A stretch of DNA of 64,000 bases from Lineus longissimus (taxonomy: Eukaryota; Nemertea; Pilidiophora; Heteronemertea; Lineidae), in assembly GCF_910592395.1 (NCBI RefSeq), contig NC_088315.1, positions 5,460,501 through 5,524,500 of the forward strand. The letters run 5' to 3'. Positions within the stretch are counted from its first letter, which is position 1, and each line of letters starts with the position of its first letter. The notes under the pieces were generated by a model, which was not told the DNA's origin, made no database searches, and saw only the letters and a list, made by a program, of their open reading frames with translations. A program made the position numbers and the translations under genes. Of this stretch, positions 1 to 9,600 are shown piece after piece.

Positions 1-858
1 GACATCAGGTGTATTCCATGAAAATAATTTATTATTCACCCTGGAACAGATGTATTTCATAAAGCTGGCCAGGAAAAGAAGCAACATTTAAGCTGCTTCT
101 TTCAGGGACGCACCTGGACTGATACAGTCTGTTCCCCTTCTTCTATTGTTTGAAACCTACAATCTTGGATTGTAACCACCGTGTGGTCAAATATGAAGTT
201 TTAGGTGGAATACTAGTGATTGAAAAGCTTGAATGCAACATGCTTCATATCCATTCGCATCATGCTGCTGTGGTAAACTGTGAATAGGCAATAAATTCGG
301 AAAGATTCAACCACCGCCATGATTTATACCGCCTGTCGCTGGAGAAATCCCTGCCATAGAGCAATCTTGAAGTGCTGATAACTTTATACTCATTAAAAGT
401 GTTAAGCACTTTGCATTCCGAAAGCTCTTCAACTGAAAAGTGAAAAAAAACAAACTTTTGTTCAAAATTATGGCGATTGATATTTGCCTCAATAAAGTCA
501 ACCAATAAAGTAGAGTGGCTGTTACATTTTCATTGGTGCGGCAGTCCGATTGTCTTTTTTTCGAAGATTTTCCATTTCCTCCCTGCTGAACCAATATACT
601 GTGTCGTCGCAATTAAATACAAAGGCCTAACATGAATTTTACTTGTATGGCTGCGCAGCTTATGACGTTTTTTCTTGATTGGTCTTCGCTTGTATGGGGT
701 GCGTATCCATTGGCTGCTTCCTTATAATTGTGTTGGAGGGCGCCGTTGTACCCATTGTTTCCATAGCATGCTCCTTTCGCAACCACCAGTGGGATCGTCA
801 GGTTCATTTTGTGTGTGGCGCGTCACAAGATGCCATTAGCGAACATTCAGGATACTAG
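1..858. other. Intergenic, no supported gene
   Basis: Only chance frames (longest 101 codons, minus). A short motif CTGTGTCG(T)CGCAATTAA near 598-616 recurs at 31856 and, inverted and diverged, at 1074-1100. Confidence 0.7.
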
Positions 859-1040
859 ACACCTTTCCAGAAATGGGGCTCTGAGTGTCCGAAATAGTGA
901 TGTCATAAGGGGAAACTAGGCCTTATGGTGGAGGGACAAAGGAGATAGTCATGGATGACCAACACACTTAAATGCCTTTAATGACGGACAAGGGGGAAAA
1001 AGTTAGTTCCAATGCAAGCCACCAATTTCGGGAAGCATGT
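859..1040 (+). repeat. 182-bp dispersed repeat, copy 1
   Basis: About 96% identical, in the same orientation, to 54973-55155. It begins ACACCTTTCCAGAAATGGGG and ends TTTCGGGAAGCATGT. I see no coding capacity, no terminal inverted repeat and no A-rich tail. It may be a SINE, MITE or part of a larger element. Confidence 0.9.
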
Positions 1041-2124
1041 ATAGGCCTCTGCGTAAACAGACGCGCCCAAGTCGGCTTAAATGCGTCGACACAGTTTATA
1101 TATACAGAACATATATACCTTCATCTACATTTCATCATGATCATTGGCGATTTATTGGGTATATATAACAATTTGCGCGTCATTATATCTATTTTCCAAA
1201 TCACATGTTGGCGGTTTATTAAAAATTGACACATTTACTATTAATGGCAAAAATGAATGAAAACCTATAGAATAATCCCCTGAGGACAGAGTGTCCTTTT
1301 GATAAATTAAAACACCACTATGAATCTCGACTAAAGCGTCCTCTGAGAGACTACTAAAGTTTACTGTCATGTAAACCTATAGAAAATAAGTGAGTACTAG
1401 TATAGTGTCTCGCTGATCCGTTCGAGGCGTCTAGAAGTGAAAAATAATATCTCTCAGTGTCGCCAAGTTAGTAGAGATTTGTAATGGTTTTGGATTCATT
1501 TACAATAGATTAAGTCAAGATACACCACTTTAATGGGAATAGTCGTAGATTCAACCATAGAATTGTTACATGTAATGAAACCAACAGGTCATCCTCAACA
1601 TTTGCGAACATTTTGGCCATTGGCTGAAATGTTCTTAAAAATAAATACAAATGCGACGTTTTTGAGGCCTCATATAATTTGATTTGATATGGCTATAAAG
1701 TAGATACGAAGTAATCGACATGAGGGCCGAGTACCATTTAACTCGATTGATCAAGTACTCCTATAGATATTTCGAGTATCGTGGTGTTTACAATTAGTTT
1801 TGAAATTGGTCAGTTTTAATTTGTTGGAGATAAACCTTTGGTTCAATCAACAGACGTTCACTGTAAACACCTTCCCGCAGAGTTCATGATGAAGTGTTGG
1901 TATCCGAGCTACCAGGTTTCCAGAAATTGTAGAAAACCGACATTTTTCTGTCCATTTTCCCGGCTTTCGACCGTTTTGACGGTGAAAGTAAATTGAGCTA
2001 GGCTACCAACATCAAGAAGCGTTGTGAGAAATTCCGGCCAAAGCACTGCAACAATGCAACAAAATAGTTAGGGCGGACTTCCTTTTAAATCCAAGGTCAG
2101 AAGAGGATGATTTGTCATGCTTTG
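1041..2124. other. Intergenic, no supported gene
   Basis: No exon-like frame. It holds the inverted GTGTCGACGC motif at 1074-1100 and may include part of the buccalin 3' UTR at its upper end. Confidence 0.65.
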
Positions 2125-2240
2125 TGCTAGAGGATGTTTTTTTAATGATCTAGGTGTTTCATTTTGTTCTATATGTCCAATTTCCATGGAAACTGTTTCT
2201 CGCTGGAACGCGAACCTGGCTCCAGACTGGAATCATTTCT
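2125..2240 (-). other. Candidate 3' untranslated exon of the buccalin gene
   Basis: Minus strand: a strong acceptor (AGTTCTTTTTATTATCTTTTCAG, AG at 2242-2241) is followed about 90 bases later by ATTAAA (2148-2143), a common variant poly(A) signal. The pair fits a short terminal noncoding exon about 280 bases downstream of the coding exon. This is inference from site quality only; the 3' end is approximate. Confidence 0.3.
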
Positions 2241-2516
2241 CTGAAAAGATAATAAAAAGAACTGAATGTTACTTTTTTCCAAGGTTGGGCAAATTGGGAA
2301 CACTTTAGCCGATTGTGGTCAACTTAAAAGTAGTATTGAGGTTACAAATTGATCTTCTCAAAGTCCGCGTATCACTTGTTCGACTGGCCATCAGAAAGAC
2401 GTCATGGCAGTACAGGTTAACACTACATTTAACCGTCATTAAGTGTTAAGGTTGGAAGAGATCTCATTGGCACTGTTGTTGATCTCAGACTTCCCAAAAC
2501 TTTATGACCAGTCACC

Positions 2517-2522
2517 ACTCAC
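2517..2522 (-). other. Splice donor directly after the buccalin stop codon
   Basis: On the minus strand the stop codon TAG (2525-2523) is followed by GTGAGT, a consensus donor (TAG|GTGAGT). It implies a 3' untranslated exon at lower coordinates. Because the stop is the last codon of the exon, the transcript should not be marked for decay unless a further intron lies well downstream. Confidence 0.7.
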
Positions 2523-4298
2523 CTATGATTCCTCTTCTGAACTTTTTGATTCCTCAGAGAAACTTGACTCTGACTGCAGACTGCCTTGGTTTCGCTTGCC
2601 CAAACCGCCACTGAACATCATCGGGTCCACTCGCTTGTCTCCATCTCGTTTGCCTAAGCCTCCTGCGAACCGCATGGAATCCAACCGTTTTCCGAGCCCG
2701 CCAGCGAATCGCATGGAATCCACCCGTTTATCATCACGTTTTCCTAATCCTCCTGCGAAGCGCATTGAGTCGACTCGTTTGTCATCGTCGCGTTTTCCTA
2801 ATCCTCCTGCGAAGCGCATTGAGTCGACTCGCTTATCATCGTCGCGTTTTCCTAATCCTCCTGCGAAGCGCATTGAGTCGACTCGTTTGTCATCGTCGCG
2901 TTTTCCTAATCCTCCTGAGAAGCGCATTGAGTCGACTCGCTTATCATCGTCGCGTTTTCCTAATCCTCCTGCGAAGCGCATTGAGTCGACTCGCTTGTCG
3001 TCATCGCGTTTTCCTAATCCCCCTGCGAAGCGCATCGAGTCGACTCGCTTATCATCGTTGCGTTTTCCTAATCCTCCTGCGAAGCGCATTGAGTCGACTC
3101 GCTTGTCATCATCGCGTTTACCTAATCCCCCTGCGAAGCGCATCGAGTCGACTCGCTTATCATCGTTGCGTTTTCCTAATCCTCCTGCGAAGCGCATTGA
3201 GTCGACTCGTTTGTCTTTGTCCCGTTTTCCTAATCCTCCGCTGAACATCATCGGGTCAAACCTTTTCGACCTCTTTCCGAGGCCACCAGAGAACATCATC
3301 GGATCGACGCGCTTCCCCAATCCACCTCCAAACCTAAATTTGTCGACGCCGACATCCCTTTTGCCTAGACCGCCTCCAAACATCATGGAGTCGAGCCTTT
3401 TACCGAGTCCACCTCCAAATTTCATTGAGTCCACCCTCTTCTTAGTCTCATCCAACCCACCACCGTACATCAAGCGGTCAAGACGTTTTCGAAGACCGCC
3501 GGAAAACATCATTTGGTCATAACGTTTTCCAAGACTTCCAGAATACCGCATTGAGTCAACCCGTTTGCCGAGGCCGCCGGAGAACATCATCGGATCCAAT
3601 TTCTTTCCCAAACCACCGGAGAACATCATCGGATCCAATTTCTTTCCTAAACCACCGGAGAACATCATGGGGTCCAATTTCTTTCCTAAACCACCGGAGA
3701 ACATCATGGGGTCCAATTTCTTTCCCAAACCACCGGAAAACATCATGGGGTCCAACTTCTTGCCGAGTCCTCCTGAGAACATCATTGGGTCTAATTTCTT
3801 TCCTAAGCCACCAGAGAACATCATGGGGTCAAGCTTTTTGCCTAGTCCGCCGGAGAACATCATCGGGTCGAGTTTCTTTCCGAGTCCAACGTCATACATC
3901 ATTGAATCAAGTCGTTTTCCGAGCCCACCAGCAAACCGGTTTTTGTCGACATCTCTCTTGTCCCGTCCTAACAACCTATCAACCTGTCTCTTCAATGGAG
4001 ACGCATTTTCAGCACGCTTATCCAAGAAACTGGTATCTTCAACATTTTCTAAGCTTCTCCTTTTTAATACATGCTCCCCCAAGGCGGCTTTGGCACTTTT
4101 TATACTGTTTGTTTTTGAATTAAGGCTCCTTCGTTCACGACCAGTTTCAAGGGCGGCTATAGAGTTTGTATCACGTTTTTGTATTGAGTCTTGGCTCGCA
4201 GAGCCTAAATTTATTTCGGCGCATAATGTCAATACCAGGTTCACGAACACACACACCAGAATGACAGGTAGGGAGGAAATCCTCGCGTGGCCACCCAT
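2523..4298 (-). CDS. buccalin: Buccalin / allatostatin-A type neuropeptide precursor, 591 aa
   Basis: Secreted precursor cut into many short amidated peptides that act on G-protein-coupled receptors. Residues 1-27 form a signal peptide (MGGHARISSLPVILVCVFV, ending LCA). A spacer with several KR sites follows, then from about residue 116 a peptide array. I count about 28 units ending GL-Gly-Lys-Lys/Arg, the amidation and dibasic cleavage signal. Eight are LDPMMFSGGLGKK/KR, ten are VDSMRF(A/S)GGLGKR separated mostly by DDDKR-like spacers, and the rest are variants. The tail is acidic and Ser-rich. The peptides match the known molluscan buccalin pattern (Aplysia GMDSLAFSGGL-amide), the lophotrochozoan allatostatin-A family. 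An open frame extends nine codons upstream to 4325, but that part is the pyrimidine tract of a splice acceptor; the AG lies directly before the ATG at 4298, so I start there. The stop TAG is followed at once by donor GTGAGT. The protein is intact and long for the family. The family call is firm; the exact organism is not. Confidence 0.95.
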   Translation of the reverse strand: MGGHARISSLPVILVCVFVNLVLTLCAEINLGSASQDSIQKRDTNSIAALETGRERRSLNSKTNSIKSAKAALGEHVLKRRSLENVEDTSFLDKRAENASPLKRQVDRLLGRDKRDVDKNRFAGGLGKRLDSMMYDVGLGKKLDPMMFSGGLGKKLDPMMFSGGLGKKLDPMMFSGGLGKKLDPMMFSGGLGKKLDPMMFSGGLGKKLDPMMFSGGLGKKLDPMMFSGGLGKKLDPMMFSGGLGKRVDSMRYSGSLGKRYDQMMFSGGLRKRLDRLMYGGGLDETKKRVDSMKFGGGLGKRLDSMMFGGGLGKRDVGVDKFRFGGGLGKRVDPMMFSGGLGKRSKRFDPMMFSGGLGKRDKDKRVDSMRFAGGLGKRNDDKRVDSMRFAGGLGKRDDDKRVDSMRFAGGLGKRNDDKRVDSMRFAGGLGKRDDDKRVDSMRFAGGLGKRDDDKRVDSMRFSGGLGKRDDDKRVDSMRFAGGLGKRDDDKRVDSMRFAGGLGKRDDDKRVDSMRFAGGLGKRDDKRVDSMRFAGGLGKRLDSMRFAGGLGKRDGDKRVDPMMFSGGLGKRNQGSLQSESSFSEESKSSEEES

Positions 4299-4322
4299 CT
4301 GAAACGATAGAAATGAAAAATT
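4299..4322 (-). other. Splice acceptor directly before the buccalin ATG
   Basis: On the minus strand a pyrimidine-rich run (TTTTTCATTTCTATCGTTTC) ends in AG, and the next base is the A of the start codon at 4298. This implies a 5' untranslated exon upstream (at higher coordinates) and fixes the start choice. Seen in sequence; splicing is inferred. Confidence 0.8.
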
Positions 4323-4522
4323 CATGAGTCACTGGCAAGATGTTTGGAAAAAAGAATACATAGCAATCTCCCACCTGAAAAAATACTGAATGTAAGTTGG
4401 TTTGTACAGTTACCTAAATCTCAATCTTACCATCATTTAGCCTGAAAATCGAACTGTCCTGCAATACAGGAATGTAATGAAGGATTATTCAGGAGTCTCC
4501 TGTTGAACTGCCAACATTTTCT

Positions 4523-4895
4523 CCAAAAAATCATATCGACATCACTGACCGTTATTGTTATTAGTCAGAAGAGCAAAATGATTAATTGCTTTCGTCACCT
4601 GCTCTGTGTAATCAGAAGGCGGTGACCTGGCCTACTCTTACTAGCTCTCTCCCTAAACCTTTCAACACAGGATACCGTCAAGTGACCGCACCTCGTATCG
4701 TACCCATCTACATGTAGTCCCCGGATGCAGCGACCGTCACCTGTTGAATAAAACATGCATATTTTCGACTTTCGTAACAAAAGTCATATCAACATCTCAA
4801 TGACAACTATAATGGTCATGGACAGCAAAATGATCGATTATTGTTATTCTTGAGTCTCTTATCTGCTATTGTAGTCTGCGTTGACCCGGTATAAG
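4523..4895. repeat. Old, diverged duplication upstream of buccalin
   Basis: Two segments of about 110-120 bases (about 4523-4632 and 4773-4895) share ordered blocks: CATATC(G/A)ACAT, AGCAAAATGAT(T/C)(A/G)ATT and CTGCT...TGACC(T/C)GG. Many indels separate them. Nothing coding is seen in 4321-5355. Confidence 0.4.
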
Positions 4896-5355
4896 TGACG
4901 GATGAAGTTATTGCTTTAACTTAGCATCTCTTTGCTGCTATTCTAACGCGCGCAGGCCCAGCATCCCTATTATATTTGCTTATCTTCTGTCAGGCTCAGT
5001 TGGCAGATGCCCGATCCTTTTCCTGACCTGAGTGTTAAGGAGAAGGTGATGTCAGTCCCTGCTAGCTACTGTCAATAATATGATGCTCGAGCCGTGGCCA
5101 AGTAAGAGGCCTCCCTTTCCATAGAGGCATCGTCCTTCGGGTTACAGATACTATTTTCACTTGACGTTACCATAGGCAGGGCTGACATTTGCCTTAGCAA
5201 TCTTTCCCAGACGCGAATGCGGATGGTGAAATGTTGTGAGTTGGCCATTCGTTTTCACTTTTTATCTTGGCGATTCTTCACAGGTTTCGGTCATTAAGAT
5301 ACTAGTACATGATCTGTATTTTGCAATAAAGAGCAAAAAAGGATTCTGGCTCTGA

Positions 5356-5580
5356 ATGACCATGAAGGTTTTGCTGACTGAACTACTTGTAAACATGTTT
5401 CTTTTCCAAGCCGATAGAATAGGCTTGTCACAGGAGGAAGTTAAACTGGATCATAGAAACAGGACCGAGACGTCTTGTCAAAGTTTTCATCAATACTTTC
5501 TCACAAAAAGGTTAAGTGGCGTCTTCAAGGAGCTAACCATGGATCGTGAGGATGTTTTCACTCCGGTTACAACTACTTAG
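5356..5580 (+). CDS. Possible small secreted peptide ORF, 74 aa
   Basis: I do not recognise this frame. It begins MTMKVLLTELLVNMFLFQA, which reads like a signal peptide, and has one dibasic KR at about residue 51 and one Cys. The stop TAG is followed directly by GTGAGT, a consensus donor, just as in the buccalin exon. The same frame then stays open for another 72 codons to 5799. No repeat or amidation motif supports a neuropeptide call, and chance is the simplest explanation. Confidence 0.15.
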   Translation: MTMKVLLTELLVNMFLFQADRIGLSQEEVKLDHRNRTETSCQSFHQYFLTKRLSGVFKELTMDREDVFTPVTTT

Positions 5581-5837
5581 GTGAGTTTTTCAGTTCAGCA
5601 CATTGACCTATCATGTTCAGAAGCTCATCTTACAAGAGGCCAAGTCCTGAATGATATCGACAAGAAAGATTTTCACTATTTACAAAGAGAAGATTCAACC
5701 AACCTGTTCACCCTTTTGGGCCTCGACTCAAAAAAGGTTCGCGGGAAAAAAGGACATTGTTTCAAAGCCTGTCATTTTAACCATGTCCCAATGCTTTGAA
5801 AGTGTACATGTACAATAAGGCTGGCGCTGAAAGCCGG

Positions 5838-6618
5838 ATGAAAGACGTCATTAAGAGAAGGAAGCTGCTTCGTCAGAACTTGAATGTGGCAACATGGAAT
5901 GTACCAACACTGCTTTTAAAGCGAGATGGTTCGGCATCTGGTGTTGGTTTAAGACTTGATGGAAGCTGCTAGTGTCAGAAGACATTGGCCTTCAATCAAG
6001 AACACGGGTCCTTTACCGCTATTGGGTTCTGCCTAGATATGAGGATAGACTCTTTGGCCACGCCCTTCTCGTTTTCCGGGGATAAAGTACCTCCAATCTT
6101 CTTCGGGGACTGTTATGGACGGCTAACCTGATGACAAAGATTGTGTCAAACGGACTAATGTACATGTAACACTCTGGCATCTTGACTTCCCGGCGGGTAG
6201 CCGATGACGTTACTGATCAGGCCTCATCACACCCATAGCTGACCTACTCATTGCGCTATAACTTAAAAAGGTTGGTTACTGCCCCGACTATATGCTTTCA
6301 GCTGAATTCTGCACGACGACACCAGAATGAGGGTACGACACCAGAATGAGGGTAAAATCTAAAATAATAATTAGTTTCATTTCTTACCAACTAGTCAGTT
6401 GCTTCGTTAGGCAGACCATCGAGACAGGTAACTGAATAATCAGTAATTAACCTGAACAAATTTCGACGAGGTATCATTGATTATTTGGGTATCATCTGGC
6501 TTTCAGATATAGTTTAAACAGACTCCTCAAGAAGCTGATGAACTGGCGCCCGGAACAAGTCGATGGCAAGAGGAGGAGAGGAAGGACACGTGTCAGATGG
6601 CTTGACACTGAAAGGTAG
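5838..6618 (+). mobile_element. Decayed LINE: endonuclease start and ORF2 C-terminus
   Basis: Three pieces read in the order of a LINE ORF2. At 5838-5972 a frame contains LNVATWNVPTLLLKRDG, the usual start of the APE-type endonuclease (NVATWNVRTL in intact elements). At about 6017-6085, in another frame, YWVLPRYEDRLFGHALLVF resembles the later endonuclease motif. At 6520-6618 RLLKKLMNWRPEQ and then VDGKRRRGRTRVRWLD match the usual LINE C-terminus. The reverse transcriptase is missing, and stops and frame changes lie between the pieces, so this is an old, internally deleted copy, or two adjacent fragments. It is not the same family copy as the younger insertion at 36.5 kb as far as I can see. 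Confidence 0.7.
6316..6353. repeat. Exact 19-bp tandem duplication
   Basis: ACGACACCAGAATGAGGGT occurs twice head to tail, inside the region between the LINE remnants. Confidence 0.95.
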
Positions 6619-9600
6619 AAATACATGTATACCAAGGAACAAATCTGAAACTTTCGCCCCACCCGTGGGATTTGCTCTCGTCACATCAAGTGCACATTGA
6701 CGTACTGCTGAACCGTGCTGAAAATGCACCGGCTATCAAATCGTGCGCAAGCTCCAACCGTGCTAAACGTACCAAAAGGAAGTTTAATCAATCTTAAAGT
6801 ACGATCGTGTCACGAACAAAAGTGTGACATTGCCTATGGCGCTGTCTGTACCACTGGCCTGTCTAACAAGCCCCTGAATTAGTGGACAAGCCGTTACAAG
6901 ACCGCTAAACGCAGAGGATTGGTTAGCTATCACTGATGCGATATCTCGTATGGTGTTTTGTTCATTCCAAGTTGTGATTATATTAAAGGCACGAACATCC
7001 GTGGACAGTCGGGATGATTGACGTTTAACCACGTATTTCACCAGTTTTGATAGTAAAAAACGTCATTCCCATGATTATTCATCTTCCTGATTTTTTCAGT
7101 TAGAATAGCATCTTGGCGGTATCTTGGTGGATTTAATACTTTAGATTTAGTTTTGGTAAACTGGTAAAGGGAACCTGAAAGGATCAAATGCCGCAGTGGT
7201 TTACTCGAAATCGAGCTTTCTCAGGTTTTGATAGATGCCCATTCCTCCACAAGCGATATACAGTGCCTATTTCAATGGGCTAAGGTTTTCTCTCTTGTTG
7301 CACTGACGGAGCATTGTGCTATTGCTCCACAGTGCGATCAGGTTAGACCGCATTGAGCCTAAGTGCAAATATAGTGTTCTCAGACTGGTCCAACAAGGTA
7401 TGGCACCTTTAATCGAATACTTCTTCACAGGGGTCACGAGTAATACCGTTGTAGTACGATCGTGTCGGCAACACAAGTACCACTAACCGTTGCCCACGGC
7501 GGAATCTGACCACACTATGATACAGGAAAATGTAGTTTCATGTAGGTGACATTGCCACACTTGTGAACAAGAGGCGAGGGAGTTATATCATTTCGAGACT
7601 TGGAGTATCAGGCCGCGCCGTCGTTGAGTTAGCAAGTAACACCATGTAGCCTAACGTTTAAGGCCACATTTTTGTTAATTCGTTCGCCACGGTTTTATCA
7701 GACGAAGGGTAATACATGTACTATTGCGGAAAGCAAGCAAATTTGGTCCTGTCTTCGGAAGTAGAGCCTGAAGGCTTGCCATGGAGTGCTGTGACATAGC
7801 TATAGGTAAATACTCTTGTTTGTCCCTAGTGCTTGAGTCAACCTCGGCCTTGTATCGAAAAGAAATAATCCATCTTAATTTCGTCAAAATCTCTGTTGAT
7901 TGGGAAAGAGAACCACATACGAACTCCACAAACACGAGGTGATGTTTTCGCTGACGCCGCAAAGACAAAAATCAAAGGATCAATAAGACCCATGACGAGA
8001 TGGCAGACCCTTCTTTAGCCGAGTTCATAACGGTTACGAATTGGCCACTTTTTGTGACTATAACTGCGGGCGTTCAAAGCAGCGGATGACATGACTGTCT
8101 ATTTCTCTGTTAACAAGACATCATTTCTCGACATGTCGGATGGGTATCATTGGCTATTATCTGTCTGTTTGCTTCTTTGTTTTTTTTCAGTTCCAAAGAT
8201 TTTCTTATAGGTGGTCGTTATTAGTTCAATTGGTTGTCTTTTTTCTTTGATATCAGCTGTTCGTGGTCCGATTCGCTTGAAGCGTGTCTTTGTCGTTTGA
8301 TTAGATGTTGTCCAGTCTTTGGTTATTGGTCGCTTGGTTTCTATTTACAAATAGGTGGCTCCTCTGGCGAGGCGGGGGGGAGGGCACACTGTGCTTTTTT
8401 CTGAAGTACATGTACCTCAAAAAGGACAGGAAGATACCGTCGGCTCTCCTTGACATGTGGTCAGGGTGGCTACTGTTTCGGCTTGTAATCCTCTCTATTG
8501 GTCATTAGGGAGCACGTGAATTTGAGACTGGAGTCTACAGCTCCACATTCACATCGAGCATATTCTTGTAAGCCTATTAGTTATTAACATTGTCCCTTTC
8601 GTCGGCAGTGCTTTAACTGTTACTAGTTGATAGAGCGTCATCTGTTGTTTCCTGTTATCAAGTTATTTCGGGAAAAGGAAGAAGAAATGTCTCAAAAGCA
8701 ACACCGATACGACACAAACCCTTTTGCGATAAAAATACCTTGATCTTTAGGAGAAAGATCGATTTGATCTACTTGACAGTTTTCAACAAGTTTCATAACT
8801 TTAATTGGATTTTGATGATTAAGACTAGTTAATTGTAAATTGACATCATCGCTGAGCAAAAATAGAAGACTAATTAATGTAAAGACAAATATTAATGAGT
8901 TTAGAAAAAGCAGTTTCGAATAAAACCTGAATTAAACGCTGTGTCTCTAAAAAGAGACTGCAAGTAATAAAATAGGAAGGAAGTTTTTAGGGACAAGTTA
9001 CAGTACCTTTAAGGCGTCGAGTGAACTGCCTCTTATCTCTTATGGGGTGTTGAAGATAAAAATCTCGTTGAATCTCGCTAACTGTGGCAATTAGAATGCG
9101 AGAATTCCTCCTGATGATCTGGAAAGTGGCTTGTTTAAATCAAGTCACGTGCCTATCTGTTCACCTCCTCTTGGCCACAAGGTTGAACTCTCCAATTAAA
9201 CGAGGAGGGGATGTCTTAAACCTATATTCGTTGAAGAGGTCACGGGATGCCGTGTAGTCTGTTCTGGTGGCGCAAATCCTTTGTTTTCTGTTCGTTACTG
9301 GTGACAAGGTGGAGAACGCTGACTATGACGTCGTACTTGGAAAGGAAAAGCCAAGACAGTGAGAGCAAGATGCGAGGGCTATATAATTGACGTCACACGC
9401 GTGTCAGGGTATGGATTATGATGTACTCGAGAGGCTGACAACACACTCGAGGAGAAGGTCACAAACGCGGCTCTTCCGGAGATGATAAGGAATTCCGAAG
9501 AGTGTCTCTCGCGCGGAGCTGAAGACTCGGAGGAAGGATGCTTCCCACTTGACCGTCAGGTTTAAATTGAAAATTCGTGACACTTGCCCAAGGTGATCAA

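Noticed and set aside
2443-4302. Long plus-strand frames of 159-359 codons with Pro/Arg/Ser repeats
   Set aside because: They are antisense shadows of the buccalin peptide repeats; their periodicity follows the minus-strand units.
4299-4325. Upstream Met (MNFSFLSFQ) as the buccalin start
   Set aside because: These codons are the pyrimidine tract and AG of a splice acceptor, and the signal peptide is complete from the ATG at 4298.
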